A stretch of 64,000 bases of DNA, from NCBI GenBank assembly GCA_020629315.1, contig JAHDDO010000003.1, positions 36,973 through 100,972 on the forward strand, read 5' to 3'. The DNA comes from Saprospiraceae bacterium (GTDB lineage: Bacteria > Bacteroidota > Bacteroidia > Chitinophagales > Saprospiraceae). The stretch's first letter is position 1. Each line of letters begins with the position of its first letter. The notes under the pieces were generated by a model. The model saw nothing but the letters and a program-made list of their open reading frames with translations, searched no databases and was not told the origin of the DNA. Made by a program: the position numbers and the translations under genes. This document shows positions 19,293-29,129 of this stretch, in pieces.

Positions 19293-20873
19293 ATGATCCG
19301 AATTTTTTTGGTTTCCTCATTAGTCCTTATCCTGTGCTGGTCCTGCGCAAGGATCACAGGCAATATTGAGGGTGGACCTAGAGACACCTTTGCACCCCAA
19401 TTAGATACACTCGGATCTAGTCCTGGAATGCAACGGAATTTTGAGAAGCAGACCTTGACCTTCACCTTTGACGAATGGATTCAGTTAAAAAACAAAAATA
19501 GCATCCTAATTTCTCCACCACTTCTAAAAAAGCCAACGATTGAAGTAAAAGGAAAAGAATTAATCTTTGAGTTCCATGAAGATGAAGTGCTGGCTGAGGA
19601 TGCAACCTATGTTATAAACTTTGGCGAAAGCATAGTAGATTTTACCGAGGGCAATCCTTTATCAAATTTTAGATATGTGTTTTCTACGGGTGATGAGATA
19701 GATTCCTTAGAAATTAGAGGAAAAATAAAGGACGTCCAAACTAGAGAATGGCTAGGGGATATCTTAGTGGCTCTTTATGATAATTTACAAGATTCGGCTA
19801 TTCTAAAAGAACGTCCTTTATACGTATCCAAAACCAATGAGAATGGTGAATTTGTGCTATCTAATTTGCGAGAAGATACATTTAGACTATTTGCACTAGA
19901 GGATAATCTAAATTATAAGTACGATCCACCTGGAGAGCGAATCGCCTTCTATGATAGCCTAATTTATCTTACAGATAGTTTTACGACTTCCTTGGAATTA
20001 GATCTATTCCGAATGAACGACAGAAGGATACAACAAGTTACTCACCCAAGGGCTCAACGATTAAATGTGATATACACAGAACCCGCGGACTCTTTATTTA
20101 TTGAGAATAAACATCTGAGGCCCATTTTACAGGAATGGGTCAACGATAGCCTTTATATATGGTATGAGCGAGATTCTATTATAATGGATAGTTCGATCGT
20201 ATTACGAGATCGGCATGATACGATTCTTGATACGGTCCAATGGCGTTATCAATCCAAAAAAGATTCGTTGCAATTAATACGAGGGGCAAAGACTAGCTTT
20301 TTTAAAATGAAGCCCAAGGCAGAAATAGCCTTTCGATTTAATAATCCAATTTCATTAGCTGATACAAGCAACTGCACCATCATGAATCCAGATAGCAGTT
20401 TTCAAAACTGCACGCTAAGGACCACCGGAAGAGACCTGATTCTTAGCTTACATGGTAAAGACACGAGCACGTATGAGATCCGATTTTTTCCAGGCCTTGT
20501 TAGAGACTTATATGGACAAACGATTGATACCATACAAGCGTCAGTTACGACAGCAGCCAAAGAAGAACTTGGCAATATTAACTTCAATTTCTTGGGAGGA
20601 GTTGACTCTATATCATACCATTTTAGTTTACAATTAGGAGAAGAACAAATTGATAATTTTGTTTTTACCGGTGAGGGTCAACGTCCATTATTGTCTTTGA
20701 ACCCAGGTAAATATGAAATGGTGATCTTTGAAGATGTAAATGGAAATGGCATTTGGGATTCCGGAAACTGGTTAGAGCGAAAGCAGCCAGAAGCTTTTCG
20801 GAAAATACCAATAGAAGAAGTTAGAGCGAATTGGGATGTTGAAGTATTAGTGGATTGGAATAACTTAGATTAA
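19293..20873 (+). CDS. Ig-like domain lipoprotein
   Basis: 526 aa with a lipoprotein signal (hydrophobic stretch, then cysteines at 15 and 18 in LILCWSC). The mature start [14 protein letters not shown] and the following strand pattern match the bacterial Ig-like (Big_5/SbsA-type) lipoproteins common in Bacteroidota, with the domain at about 35-115. A carboxypeptidase-regulatory-like domain follows ([23 protein letters not shown], about 135-230). The C-terminus has a prealbumin-like motif ([15 protein letters not shown]). It probably faces the periplasm or the cell surface; its function is unknown. lptB starts one base after its stop, so the two are one transcript, which hints at an envelope role. 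Confidence 0.82.
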   Translation: MIRIFLVSSLVLILCWSCARITGNIEGGPRDTFAPQLDTLGSSPGMQRNFEKQTLTFTFDEWIQLKNKNSILISPPLLKKPTIEVKGKELIFEFHEDEVLAEDATYVINFGESIVDFTEGNPLSNFRYVFSTGDEIDSLEIRGKIKDVQTREWLGDILVALYDNLQDSAILKERPLYVSKTNENGEFVLSNLREDTFRLFALEDNLNYKYDPPGERIAFYDSLIYLTDSFTTSLELDLFRMNDRRIQQVTHPRAQRLNVIYTEPADSLFIENKHLRPILQEWVNDSLYIWYERDSIIMDSSIVLRDRHDTILDTVQWRYQSKKDSLQLIRGAKTSFFKMKPKAEIAFRFNNPISLADTSNCTIMNPDSSFQNCTLRTTGRDLILSLHGKDTSTYEIRFFPGLVRDLYGQTIDTIQASVTTAAKEELGNINFNFLGGVDSISYHFSLQLGEEQIDNFVFTGEGQRPLLSLNPGKYEMVIFEDVNGNGIWDSGNWLERKQPEAFRKIPIEEVRANWDVEVLVDWNNLD

Positions 20874-20874
20874 T

Positions 20875-21624
20875 ATGAAATTAAGAGCCGAAAAGCTAGT
20901 TAAAGTATATGGCCAAAGACGGGTTGTAAACGAAGTCTCCATAGAGGTAAATAGAGGAGAGATAGTAGGTTTGTTAGGTCCTAATGGAGCGGGTAAGACC
21001 ACTACCTTCTATATGGTGGTCGGGTTTATAAAACCTGACGGAGGCAATGTATATATTGATGATATGGAAATAACGAATTACCCAATGTATCAACGGGCTC
21101 GAAATGGTATTGGTTATTTACCACAAGAGCCTTCTGTATTCAGAAAGCTGTCGGTGGAGGATAATATTGCTGGGATATTGGAAATGACCAGCCTGAAAAA
21201 AGCGGAACAAAAGGATAGGCTAGAGGAGTTGATTGATGAATTTGGTTTGGAGAAAGTACGCAAAAACTCAGGAGATAGTTTATCTGGAGGAGAGCGACGT
21301 AGAACAGAAATTGCACGAGCCTTGGCTTCAGACCCAAGCTTCATTTTATTGGATGAACCATTTGCAGGTATCGATCCTATTGCTGTAGAAGATATCCAGT
21401 TTATTGTGTCAAAATTAAAAGAGAAAGACATAGGCATATTGATCACAGATCATAATGTTCAAGAGACCTTAAGTATTACAGAGCGAGCCTATCTGATGTT
21501 TGAGGGTAATATACTGCGATCAGGAACAGCCGAAGAACTAGCTGCTGATGAAGTGGTTCGAAAGGTGTATCTGGGACAAAATTTTGAATTGAAGAAAAAG
21601 GTCATTGAGCCAAGAGATGAATAA
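20875..21624 (+). CDS. lptB: LPS export ABC transporter ATPase LptB
   Basis: 249 aa ABC ATPase with Walker A GPNGAGKT (35-42), a Q-loop in [10 protein letters not shown], signature LSGGE (136-140), Walker B ILLDEP (157-162) and an H-loop in ITDHNVQ. The [12 protein letters not shown] and [12 protein letters not shown] stretches are diagnostic of LptB, which powers lipopolysaccharide extraction from the inner membrane with LptFG. It starts one base after the Ig-like lipoprotein gene, and the small lipoprotein gene that follows begins inside its last codons. LptF, LptG, LptC and LptA are not in the window. Confidence 0.94.
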   Translation: MKLRAEKLVKVYGQRRVVNEVSIEVNRGEIVGLLGPNGAGKTTTFYMVVGFIKPDGGNVYIDDMEITNYPMYQRARNGIGYLPQEPSVFRKLSVEDNIAGILEMTSLKKAEQKDRLEELIDEFGLEKVRKNSGDSLSGGERRRTEIARALASDPSFILLDEPFAGIDPIAVEDIQFIVSKLKEKDIGILITDHNVQETLSITERAYLMFEGNILRSGTAEELAADEVVRKVYLGQNFELKKKVIEPRDE

Positions 21625-21862
21625 GATAGCAGTCATATTAGTTCTCGCCTGCCTAAGTATTAGTTGCGGAGGTTATGGAGATTTGGAGTTTGATCAAAAA
21701 CTACAAAAGAGAACCGATTCTCTTTTTTCGGTAAAACGAGCCAGCTTGCGAAAAGAAATAGATAGCCTTTGCCAACTTCGATATGATAGTGTTTATCAAG
21801 CGGCAATAGATTCCATTAAGCAAAAACAAATTAGTGAGATCCAACATATATTAGATAGATGA
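21617..21862 (+). CDS. Small lipoprotein of unknown function
   Basis: 81 aa from ATG 21617; a TTG at 21605 is in frame but deep inside lptB. It is a clear lipoprotein with an 11-residue hydrophobic stretch and lipobox ending at C17 (LSISCGG). The mature part is about 60 residues, helical and charged, with heptad-like spacing ([18 protein letters not shown]). It overlaps the lptB 3' end by 8 bases and the next gene by 4 (ATGA), so it is translated in a coupled lptB operon. I do not recognise the family. LptE-like or envelope accessory roles are possible but unsupported by sequence. Confidence 0.7.
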   Translation: MNKIAVILVLACLSISCGGYGDLEFDQKLQKRTDSLFSVKRASLRKEIDSLCQLRYDSVYQAAIDSIKQKQISEIQHILDR

Positions 21863-22167
21863 TAGAGAAAGGGTGGATCGGAATAGTATTTTGTCTTCTT
21901 TTTTATTCTTGTGAGGAACCAAGAAATATGCAAGCGGAAATCGAAATGGCATTGGAACTAAAAACAGAAAACTACAAGCGGACAGAAATAGCTCGTTGCA
22001 ATGAAGACGTCCACTTTGCAGCTGAGCAATATGTAGATTCACTCATATCTATTTGGGTAGCAGATCAATTGATTGATACGATTAAAATCCCAACTAAGCC
22101 AATAAGACCTTCTAGCCCACCTCATATTTTGGGCACCATTGATACCTTTTCTACTAATGTAAAGTAG
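21859..22167 (+). CDS. Small lipoprotein of unknown function
   Basis: 102 aa with a short lipoprotein signal (GIVFCLLFYSCEEP, cysteine 18). The mature part is acidic with a helical first half and a proline-rich tail (KIPTKPIRPSSPP). It starts in an ATGA overlap with the preceding small lipoprotein gene. Its 3' end overlaps the convergent 22154-22849 gene by 14 bases. The family is not recognised. The arrangement lptB plus two tiny lipoproteins suggests a co-expressed envelope unit. Confidence 0.65.
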   Translation: MIEKGWIGIVFCLLFYSCEEPRNMQAEIEMALELKTENYKRTEIARCNEDVHFAAEQYVDSLISIWVADQLIDTIKIPTKPIRPSSPPHILGTIDTFSTNVK

Positions 22168-22849
22168 CATAAAAAGTGCTTAACTTTTCATTGATTTTTG
22201 CGGCTAAAGCCTGATATTTTTCGTAGGGTTCCTTAGCCTTTGGTTGAAATGCCCCTTTCATAAATTGAATAAGTGTAGGGTTCATCTTAAAGAAATTAGG
22301 GAACGGATCATCTAATGCTTGACCTTGAGGTAAAATTACGGCCCAATCATAATTGGCTCCTTGTGCTCTGGATAAAACAAGGGACGGTTCAGTATACAAA
22401 TCCATATCCGTTTCTTCCAATGACTCGTTCCAGCATATATTTTTTCTTTCTCCATTGAGATACGCCTCATAATTATAATCAGGGATAAAGGCTATGTCAG
22501 AAAACTGATACTCTTGTTTCATCGCTTTTATGATCATTCTATTTTCATAATCCCGAACTTCTTTAATCTGATTTATTTTATGTCGTATTCCTGCTTTGTT
22601 AGCAGACCCCCTCGCTAACATTGCGTGAAGTGTATCTAATGCATTATGGTTAGTATATAATCGGACAACAAGCAGCCCTTCTTTCAGCTTATCTATAGAG
22701 TTATAAGCTAATTCAGTAGTTTCTTTACCGACAAACATCTGTCCTTGCAATGGTTTTATCGAAAGAAGAGAAAGACTCAAAATGAAAAAGGCCAAAATGC
22801 TGTTATTTTTACGGCTTGAAATTGCTAATCTATATTGTTGAAGTTGCAT
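22154..22849 (-). CDS. Secreted protein of unknown function
   Basis: 231 aa. A long positively charged N-terminus is followed by a hydrophobic segment (about 18-33) and a likely signal-peptidase site near LQGQ, so the protein is probably exported. A start further in is possible. The mature part is mixed alpha/beta with no motif I recognise; RLYTNHNALDTLHAML and YDWAVILPQG are its most structured stretches. It converges on the lptB operon with a 14-base overlap and is divergent from the bat operon. A TAACTTTG box (22890-22897) lies 40 bases upstream. Confidence 0.7.
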   Translation of the reverse strand: MQLQQYRLAISSRKNNSILAFFILSLSLLSIKPLQGQMFVGKETTELAYNSIDKLKEGLLVVRLYTNHNALDTLHAMLARGSANKAGIRHKINQIKEVRDYENRMIIKAMKQEYQFSDIAFIPDYNYEAYLNGERKNICWNESLEETDMDLYTEPSLVLSRAQGANYDWAVILPQGQALDDPFPNFFKMNPTLIQFMKGAFQPKAKEPYEKYQALAAKINEKLSTFYATLH

Positions 22850-22889
22850 AAATTTTTAAATTTTGCAGGGATTTTATAAAGCGCATAAC

Positions 22890-22897
22890 CAAAGTTA
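22890..22897 (-). promoter_or_regulatory. -7 promoter box TAACTTTG for the 22154-22849 gene
   Basis: The minus strand reads TAACTTTG (exact consensus), 40 bases upstream of the ATG at 22849. It lies directly in front of the divergent moxR start (22904), so the two transcripts overlap or their promoters interleave. Confidence 0.4.
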
Positions 22898-22903
22898 CAC
22901 ACT

Positions 22904-23905
22904 ATGACACAAGCATCTGTAGATATTGAATTGCTGAATCAACAAATTCAACTAGAAAGTGCTTTTGTTGACAAAATAAAGGAATCAACAGCCTCTATTA
23001 TAGTCGGACAAGAGAATATGATTGAACGATTATTGCTCGGCTTGTTATCAAAAGGACATATCTTATTAGAAGGATTGCCCGGATTGGCTAAAACATTAGC
23101 GATAAAAACATTAGCGTCCTCAGTGGATGCTGGATTTCAACGGATCCAATTCACACCCGATCTACTACCAGCAGATATTGTCGGTACCATGATTTATAAT
23201 CCGAACAAAAATGAATTTAACGTTCGAAAAGGACCCATCTTTTCAAACTTTATTTTAGCAGACGAAATCAATAGAGCTCCAGCTAAAGTCCAAAGTGCTT
23301 TGTTAGAGGCTATGGCTGAAAAACAAGTTACCATTGGTAGTGAGACGTATAAACTGGAAGAGCCCTTCTTGGTATTGGCGACACAAAACCCGATAGAACA
23401 AGAAGGCACGTACCCTCTCCCTGAAGCGCAAGTGGATAGATTTATGCTTAAAGTAAACATTGAGTACCCTACAAAAGATGAAGAACGAATAATTATTGAT
23501 CGTGTGTTAGAAGGGGCTACCGAGGTAGAGGTAAAACCAGTCGTAAGTCCGGCTCAAATTTTGAAGGCCAGAGAAATGGTGAATAAAGTGTATATGGATG
23601 ATAATATCAAAAATTACATTTTGGATATTGTTTTTGCGACAAGGGAACAAGAGGATAGTGGATTGGCAGAAATTAAAAATCTTCTCAGTTTTGGTGCATC
23701 TCCAAGAGCGAGTATAAATTTAGCTAAGGCAGCAAAAGCCTTTGCTTTTATCAATCGAAGAGGATATGTTATTCCAGATGATGTTCGGAGTGTTTGTTCA
23801 GATGTTTTGAGGCACAGAATAGGATTGAGTTATGAAGCAGAAGCGGAGAATATAACCCAAGAGGATATCATCACTAAAATTCTAAACACGGTTCAAGTCC
23901 CGTAA
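22904..23905 (+). CDS. moxR: MoxR-family AAA ATPase of the bat operon
   Basis: 333 aa AAA ATPase with Walker A GLPGLAKT (57-64), Walker B FILADE (116-121), the MoxR hallmark NRAPAKVQSALLEAMAE and sensor 1 TQNPIEQEGTYPLPEAQ. MoxR proteins act as chaperones that activate or assemble VWA-domain proteins. Here it heads a co-directional run of eight genes with almost no gaps, ending with batD. The DUF58 gene starts on the next base after its stop. A weak, imperfect -7 box (TAAATTTTG, one extra base) lies at 22857-22865. Confidence 0.94.
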   Translation: MTQASVDIELLNQQIQLESAFVDKIKESTASIIVGQENMIERLLLGLLSKGHILLEGLPGLAKTLAIKTLASSVDAGFQRIQFTPDLLPADIVGTMIYNPNKNEFNVRKGPIFSNFILADEINRAPAKVQSALLEAMAEKQVTIGSETYKLEEPFLVLATQNPIEQEGTYPLPEAQVDRFMLKVNIEYPTKDEERIIIDRVLEGATEVEVKPVVSPAQILKAREMVNKVYMDDNIKNYILDIVFATREQEDSGLAEIKNLLSFGASPRASINLAKAAKAFAFINRRGYVIPDDVRSVCSDVLRHRIGLSYEAEAENITQEDIITKILNTVQVP

Positions 23906-24775
23906 ATGGATACAGCTGAAATACTAAAAAAAGTACGACAGATTGAGATCAAGACTAAGGGCTTGAGCAAGCACATTTTCTCCGGTGAGTATAATAGCGC
24001 CTTTAAAGGTCGAGGTATGTCTTTTTCTGAGGTAAGAGACTATCAATATGGAGATGATGTTAGGAACATTGATTGGAATGTCACCGCTCGAACAGGCGAT
24101 CCATATGTAAAGGTTTTTGAAGAAGAACGAGAGCTTACCTTAATGCTAATCGTTGATATAAGTAAATCGACCGTCTTTGGTACCCGGGCTCAATTTAAAA
24201 GCGAGTTGATTACTGAACTAAGTGCGGTTCTTGCATTTTCTGCGATTCAGAATAATGATAAGGTTGGCGCTATCTTGTTTTCAAAAGATGTAGAAAAGTA
24301 TATACCGCCTAAGAAAGGAAAAAAACACATTCTACGGATTATTCGAGAGATCTTATATCACGAAGGCAGCCATACAGACACCAATATTAAAGAAGCGCTG
24401 GAATACTTTAATAATATTCAAAAGAAACGAAGTATTGCTTTTTTACTTTCTGACTTTATGGATGACGATTATGAAACGGCATTAAACGTAGCTGCACGGA
24501 GACATGATTTAATTGGAATGCATGTGGTTGACAGCGCAGAAGAGCGTCTACCTAAAATAGGATTGATTCATACCATTGATGCAGAAACAGGAGAAGAGGT
24601 CATTTTGGATAGCTCGAACAAAGCCTTTCGAGAACAATATCAAAGTTGGTTTCAGAATAATGTAAACTACTTTAAAACTCAGTTTAAGAAAACTCGAGCT
24701 GATATTGTAAGTATTAGAACAGGAGAAGATTATGTGAAAAAACTATTGCAATTTTTTAAGAGTAGAAGTCGGTAG
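23906..24775 (+). CDS. DUF58 domain protein (VWA-like), bat operon
   Basis: 289 aa with the DUF58 signature GRGMSFSEVRDYQYGDDVRNIDW near residues 36-57, written here as two parts: GRGMSFSEVRDYQYG then DDVRNIDW. A VWA-type metal site (DISKS, 84-88) follows. DUF58 proteins are the standard partner of MoxR, probably acting as a cytoplasmic substrate or adaptor. It starts directly after the moxR stop. The next gene begins with a GTG that overlaps its TAG stop by one base. No transmembrane helix is visible. Confidence 0.92.
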   Translation: MDTAEILKKVRQIEIKTKGLSKHIFSGEYNSAFKGRGMSFSEVRDYQYGDDVRNIDWNVTARTGDPYVKVFEEERELTLMLIVDISKSTVFGTRAQFKSELITELSAVLAFSAIQNNDKVGAILFSKDVEKYIPPKKGKKHILRIIREILYHEGSHTDTNIKEALEYFNNIQKKRSIAFLLSDFMDDDYETALNVAARRHDLIGMHVVDSAEERLPKIGLIHTIDAETGEEVILDSSNKAFREQYQSWFQNNVNYFKTQFKKTRADIVSIRTGEDYVKKLLQFFKSRSR

Positions 24776-25806
24776 TGAAAAAAGGTGTTTTCCATATTAT
24801 AGCTATAATTTTTATGTGGTCCAATGTCCTAACTGGACAGGTACAATGTGTTATGACGCTGTCTGCAGATTCTGTGATGATTGGAGATGAAGTGGAGTTA
24901 CAAATTTTTGTAAAGAGCCGGAGTAACCAAAAGGATTATATCCTGGATTTCAGCACTATAGACACACTTGATAATTTAGCGTTCCAAGACCCGCCACTGC
25001 CTAATTTTTCCATAGATATGGAATGGCTAGATCATCATTGGGATGCTGACAAAAACCTGCCCATCAGTTTAAGTGACACTAAGGATGCGTCCGGTTTTTA
25101 TACTTGGGAAAGTGCCTTTACAGTTATTTTTTGGGATTTAGGTGTTTTTGATGTCGCCTTGCCAGATGTGTATGACAGTCGGAAAAATCCTATAAATGCC
25201 ATTAAAGGTAGACCTCCAAGAATACTGGCTAATGCACCCATTGACAATGCGCCTTTGGATACAACACAAATGATTCATGACATTGCGCCTATAATGCTGG
25301 AGGAACGGAACTGGCAAGATCACTTATACTGGATATTGCCGTTGGCTTTCTTGATCTTAGTTTCCTTCGCTGTTTTTTATGGTATGAAACGGCGTTTGAA
25401 ACCTAGTGAATATCAAGAACCGATCATTACAAAACCACCAGTACCGGCACATATAAAAGCATTACATAAATTAAAGGCATTGCGTCAATCAGAAAAATGG
25501 AAAGAAGGTGATGGTAAAGACTTCCAAACAGAATTGAGCTTTATAGTAAGAGAATATTTGGAGAATCGATATAATGTTCAGGCTTTAGAATCTACAACCC
25601 CTGAGATTCTGTCGGAATTGAAAAAAATGTCTTTTGATCAGGATTATGTTCCTCCATTGAAGAATCTCTTGCAAATAGCAGATTTAGTAAAATTTGCTAA
25701 AGCAGAACCACCTAGCGAAATGAACGAGGGCTTTCTAGATACGGCAGAGGATTTTGTTATGAAGACAAAAAAAGTAGAATTAGAAACAGAGGATGATGCT
25801 GAGTAA
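24775..25806 (+). CDS. Bat-operon membrane protein with periplasmic N-domain
   Basis: 343 aa starting at a GTG that overlaps the DUF58 stop. A signal-like N-terminus (to about residue 22, LTGQ) leads into a beta-rich periplasmic domain like the N-terminal part of BatD proteins (MTLSADSVMIGDEVELQIFV). One membrane helix follows (about 185-205, YWILPLAFLILVSFAVFYGM), and then a cytoplasmic helical domain of about 130 residues. The architecture matches the DUF4381-like or BatD-like protein found between DUF58 and BatA in Bacteroidota. It overlaps batA by 14 bases. Confidence 0.8.
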   Translation: MKKGVFHIIAIIFMWSNVLTGQVQCVMTLSADSVMIGDEVELQIFVKSRSNQKDYILDFSTIDTLDNLAFQDPPLPNFSIDMEWLDHHWDADKNLPISLSDTKDASGFYTWESAFTVIFWDLGVFDVALPDVYDSRKNPINAIKGRPPRILANAPIDNAPLDTTQMIHDIAPIMLEERNWQDHLYWILPLAFLILVSFAVFYGMKRRLKPSEYQEPIITKPPVPAHIKALHKLKALRQSEKWKEGDGKDFQTELSFIVREYLENRYNVQALESTTPEILSELKKMSFDQDYVPPLKNLLQIADLVKFAKAEPPSEMNEGFLDTAEDFVMKTKKVELETEDDAE

Positions 25807-26794
25807 TTACGAATTTAATAATCCCTGGTTGCTACTTTTTTTATTGCTCGTCCCAATAATGATGTACCTGTATTATGCCAGGAATCAGCGGGTAAAGAAC
25901 ACTATTGCCTTACCTCATGCGGCAAAATTTAAAGGGTCTACATCATGGAAGACTTGGGCTCGCAAATGCTTACCCATCTTTTTTTTCTTGGGCATTGCTT
26001 CCTTGTTTATTGCCTTAGCTAGGCCACAAAAAGTGTTACAGGAAGAAGAAGTAAAAGCAGAAGGAATCGATATAATGTTGGTGACTGATTTGTCAAGCAG
26101 TATGCTAGCCCAGGACTTTGCCCCAGATAGGCTTTCGGCAAGCAAGCGAGTGGCTATAGAGTTTGTGGAGAAAAGGGAATATGACAGAATTGGATTGGTA
26201 GTGTTTGCAGGAGAAAGTTATACACAATGTCCATTGACAACGGATCACCAAGTGCTTAATGCATTTCTAAATAATTTACAATGCGGATTATTAGAAGATG
26301 GGACAGCCATTGGGATGGGCTTAGCTTCGGCTGTAAACCGATTAAAGGAAAGCAAAGCCGAAAGTAAAATTGTGATTTTGCTTACAGATGGTGTTAATAA
26401 TAGCGGTTACATAAAGCCTTTAACCGCTGCAGAGATAGCAAAAGAAGTCGGTGTAAAAGTGTATTGCATTGGGGTTGGTACGAGAGGAACGGCCAGAGCT
26501 CCAATCAGTAAGAAGGCTAATGGTCAATTTGTATATGGGCCGACCCGGGTCCAGATTGATGAAGAGTTATTGAATGAAATTTCCAGTTATACGGGTGGGC
26601 AGTATTTCAGAGCGGTAAATCAAGCTCAGCTTGCTCAGATATATGATTATATCGACCAATTGGAAAAAACCGAAATAGAAGTAAATGTCTTCAAACGGTA
26701 TAAAGACTTATATAGAGGCTTTTTACTTTTTGGTCTAGGATTATTATTACTTAGATGGTTGTTATCAAATACAATTTTAAGAACACTGCCATAG
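25793..26794 (+). CDS. batA: VWA-domain aerotolerance protein BatA
   Basis: 333 aa. Two N-terminal membrane helices (about 11-28 and 60-77) are followed by a von Willebrand A domain with an intact metal-ion site (D99-L-S-S-S, then T and D in LTDGVNN). A final helix spans about 303-325 (RGFLLFGLGLLLLRWLL). This is the BatA layout: a membrane-tethered VWA domain in the periplasm, thought to assemble with BatB and BatC. It overlaps the upstream gene by 14 bases, and batB begins directly after its stop. M2 at 25796 is an equal alternative start. Confidence 0.92.
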   Translation: MMLSNYEFNNPWLLLFLLLVPIMMYLYYARNQRVKNTIALPHAAKFKGSTSWKTWARKCLPIFFFLGIASLFIALARPQKVLQEEEVKAEGIDIMLVTDLSSSMLAQDFAPDRLSASKRVAIEFVEKREYDRIGLVVFAGESYTQCPLTTDHQVLNAFLNNLQCGLLEDGTAIGMGLASAVNRLKESKAESKIVILLTDGVNNSGYIKPLTAAEIAKEVGVKVYCIGVGTRGTARAPISKKANGQFVYGPTRVQIDEELLNEISSYTGGQYFRAVNQAQLAQIYDYIDQLEKTEIEVNVFKRYKDLYRGFLLFGLGLLLLRWLLSNTILRTLP

Positions 26795-27802
26795 ATGTTT
26801 AGGATAGAACATATAATGTATTTGTCTTGGGTCCTGGTGATCCCATTACTTTTGGTTTTATTCTACTTCTTGATACAAAAGAAGGAGCGTGATTTGAAGA
26901 AATTGGCGGAACCATCTTTATTTAAAGCCTTATTTAAAGGCTTTGACAAGCGAAGCGCCTGGGTATATTTTATATGGTTCTTGTTAGCATTAGGTCTTGG
27001 AATTATTAGCTTGGCCAACCCTCAATGGGGAACTAAGATGGAACGAGTAAAGGCTAAAAGCTCGGATATTGTTATAGCATTGGATATTTCCAAAAGTATG
27101 CTGGCTGATGATGTTTTGCCAAATAGGATGGAACGAGCCAAAAAGTTTACAGAACGATTGATCAGGTCCTTGAAGGGCGAGCGGATTGGACTCATTTCCT
27201 TTGCAGGAAGTGCATACCTCCAGATGCCATTAACAGCCGATTATGCAGCCGCAGAAATATTTGTTAAAAGCGCAAATCCTAACCAGGCAGGTACACAAGG
27301 TACTGCTATAGCAGATGCTATAGATTTAGCTGGTGAAGTGTTTGATCAAGAAGGACCTTACCAACGGGCATTGATCATTATTACTGATGGTGAGAATCAT
27401 GATACAGATGCAATAGAAAGAGCAAGATTGGCCACAGAAAATGGAACTCGGATTTATACCATTGGAGTAGGTACCGAAGAAGGAGCGTATATTCCAGAAA
27501 GTAGACAGGGTAGGAGGGGATATTTGAATGATAAACAAGGGAATATTGTGACGTCTAAGATCAATAAAGAGATGATAGAAAAGGTAGCGGATGCAGGAAA
27601 TGGAAATGCCTATTTTTTAACGCAATCGAACAATATTATTGATGACATAAAAGGAGAGATAGATAGAATGCAAAAGAGAGAAGTTCAGCAACAATCATTC
27701 ACCGATTATGTCAGTTATTATCAATATTTCTTAGCGGTTTCTATATTGCTATTTATATATCTTTTTTCAACACGATATATGGGATTATCAAGAGCAGGGT
27801 AA
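26795..27802 (+). CDS. batB: VWA-domain aerotolerance protein BatB
   Basis: 335 aa with the same architecture as BatA: helices at about 9-27 and 56-73, a VWA domain with metal site D97-I-S-K-S and LIIITDGENHD, and a C-terminal helix at about 308-327. BatA and BatB are tandem paralogues that form complexes in Bacteroides and Leptospira. It starts on the base after the batA stop and is followed two bases later by batC. Confidence 0.92.
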   Translation: MFRIEHIMYLSWVLVIPLLLVLFYFLIQKKERDLKKLAEPSLFKALFKGFDKRSAWVYFIWFLLALGLGIISLANPQWGTKMERVKAKSSDIVIALDISKSMLADDVLPNRMERAKKFTERLIRSLKGERIGLISFAGSAYLQMPLTADYAAAEIFVKSANPNQAGTQGTAIADAIDLAGEVFDQEGPYQRALIIITDGENHDTDAIERARLATENGTRIYTIGVGTEEGAYIPESRQGRRGYLNDKQGNIVTSKINKEMIEKVADAGNGNAYFLTQSNNIIDDIKGEIDRMQKREVQQQSFTDYVSYYQYFLAVSILLFIYLFSTRYMGLSRAG

Positions 27803-27804
27803 AA

Positions 27805-28575
<771 letters not shown>

Positions 28576-28586
28576 AGTCTTGATTT

Positions 28587-29126
28587 ATGATTAAAGTCTT
28601 ATATATATTTCTTGCCATATTCGTACATGGTTCATTAACAGGGCAGGACCAAGTGGCAGTAGCAAGTGTAAGTCATGATTCAATTTTGCTTGGAAACGTT
28701 TGTAAATTGAAAGTTGAGTTAGTCAATATTTCAGCGAATCTAGTTTTACCAGAAATGGAAGACATTTCTATCGTATCCGGCCCAATGCAATCTCAGTCTA
28801 TAAGTATAATCAATGGAGAAAAGACGTCCAAGCAAGTATTTAGCTACACAATTGAGCCACTGAAAGAAGGAGAAATTTGGATTAATCCTATTTTGATTGA
28901 GTCAGAAGAAGGATCATTTGAAACTATGCCTATTTCCTTACAAGTGTACCCCAATCCTGAAAATATATTTCAACCGGTCCCTCAAGATGATTTAGGAAAT
29001 GACTTTTTATTTAATTGGGAGTTTGATAATTTCCCTTCTAATCCATTTTTTCAAGATTCTGAAACGGAGGATTCGAAAAGACCGGAGGAAAGTGACAAGA
29101 AAAAGCGTCCATTAAAAAAAATATAA
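28587..29126 (+). CDS. Short BatD-like protein (N-terminal domain only)
   Basis: 179 aa with a signal peptide (ending near LTGQ, residue 20). It has one beta-sandwich domain resembling the first domain of the BatD protein encoded just downstream: both contain a SVS/SIINGEKTSKQVFSYTIEPLKEG-type pattern (here ISIINGEKTSKQVFSY; downstream SVSIINGVTKQSKSYTY). The C-terminus is acidic, then very basic (SDKKKRPLKKI), with no membrane helix. It appears to be a duplicated, truncated BatD module. It is co-directional in the bat operon, 11 bases after batC, and batD starts right after its stop. Confidence 0.75.
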   Translation: MIKVLYIFLAIFVHGSLTGQDQVAVASVSHDSILLGNVCKLKVELVNISANLVLPEMEDISIVSGPMQSQSISIINGEKTSKQVFSYTIEPLKEGEIWINPILIESEEGSFETMPISLQVYPNPENIFQPVPQDDLGNDFLFNWEFDNFPSNPFFQDSETEDSKRPEESDKKKRPLKKI

Positions 29127-29129
29127 TTG

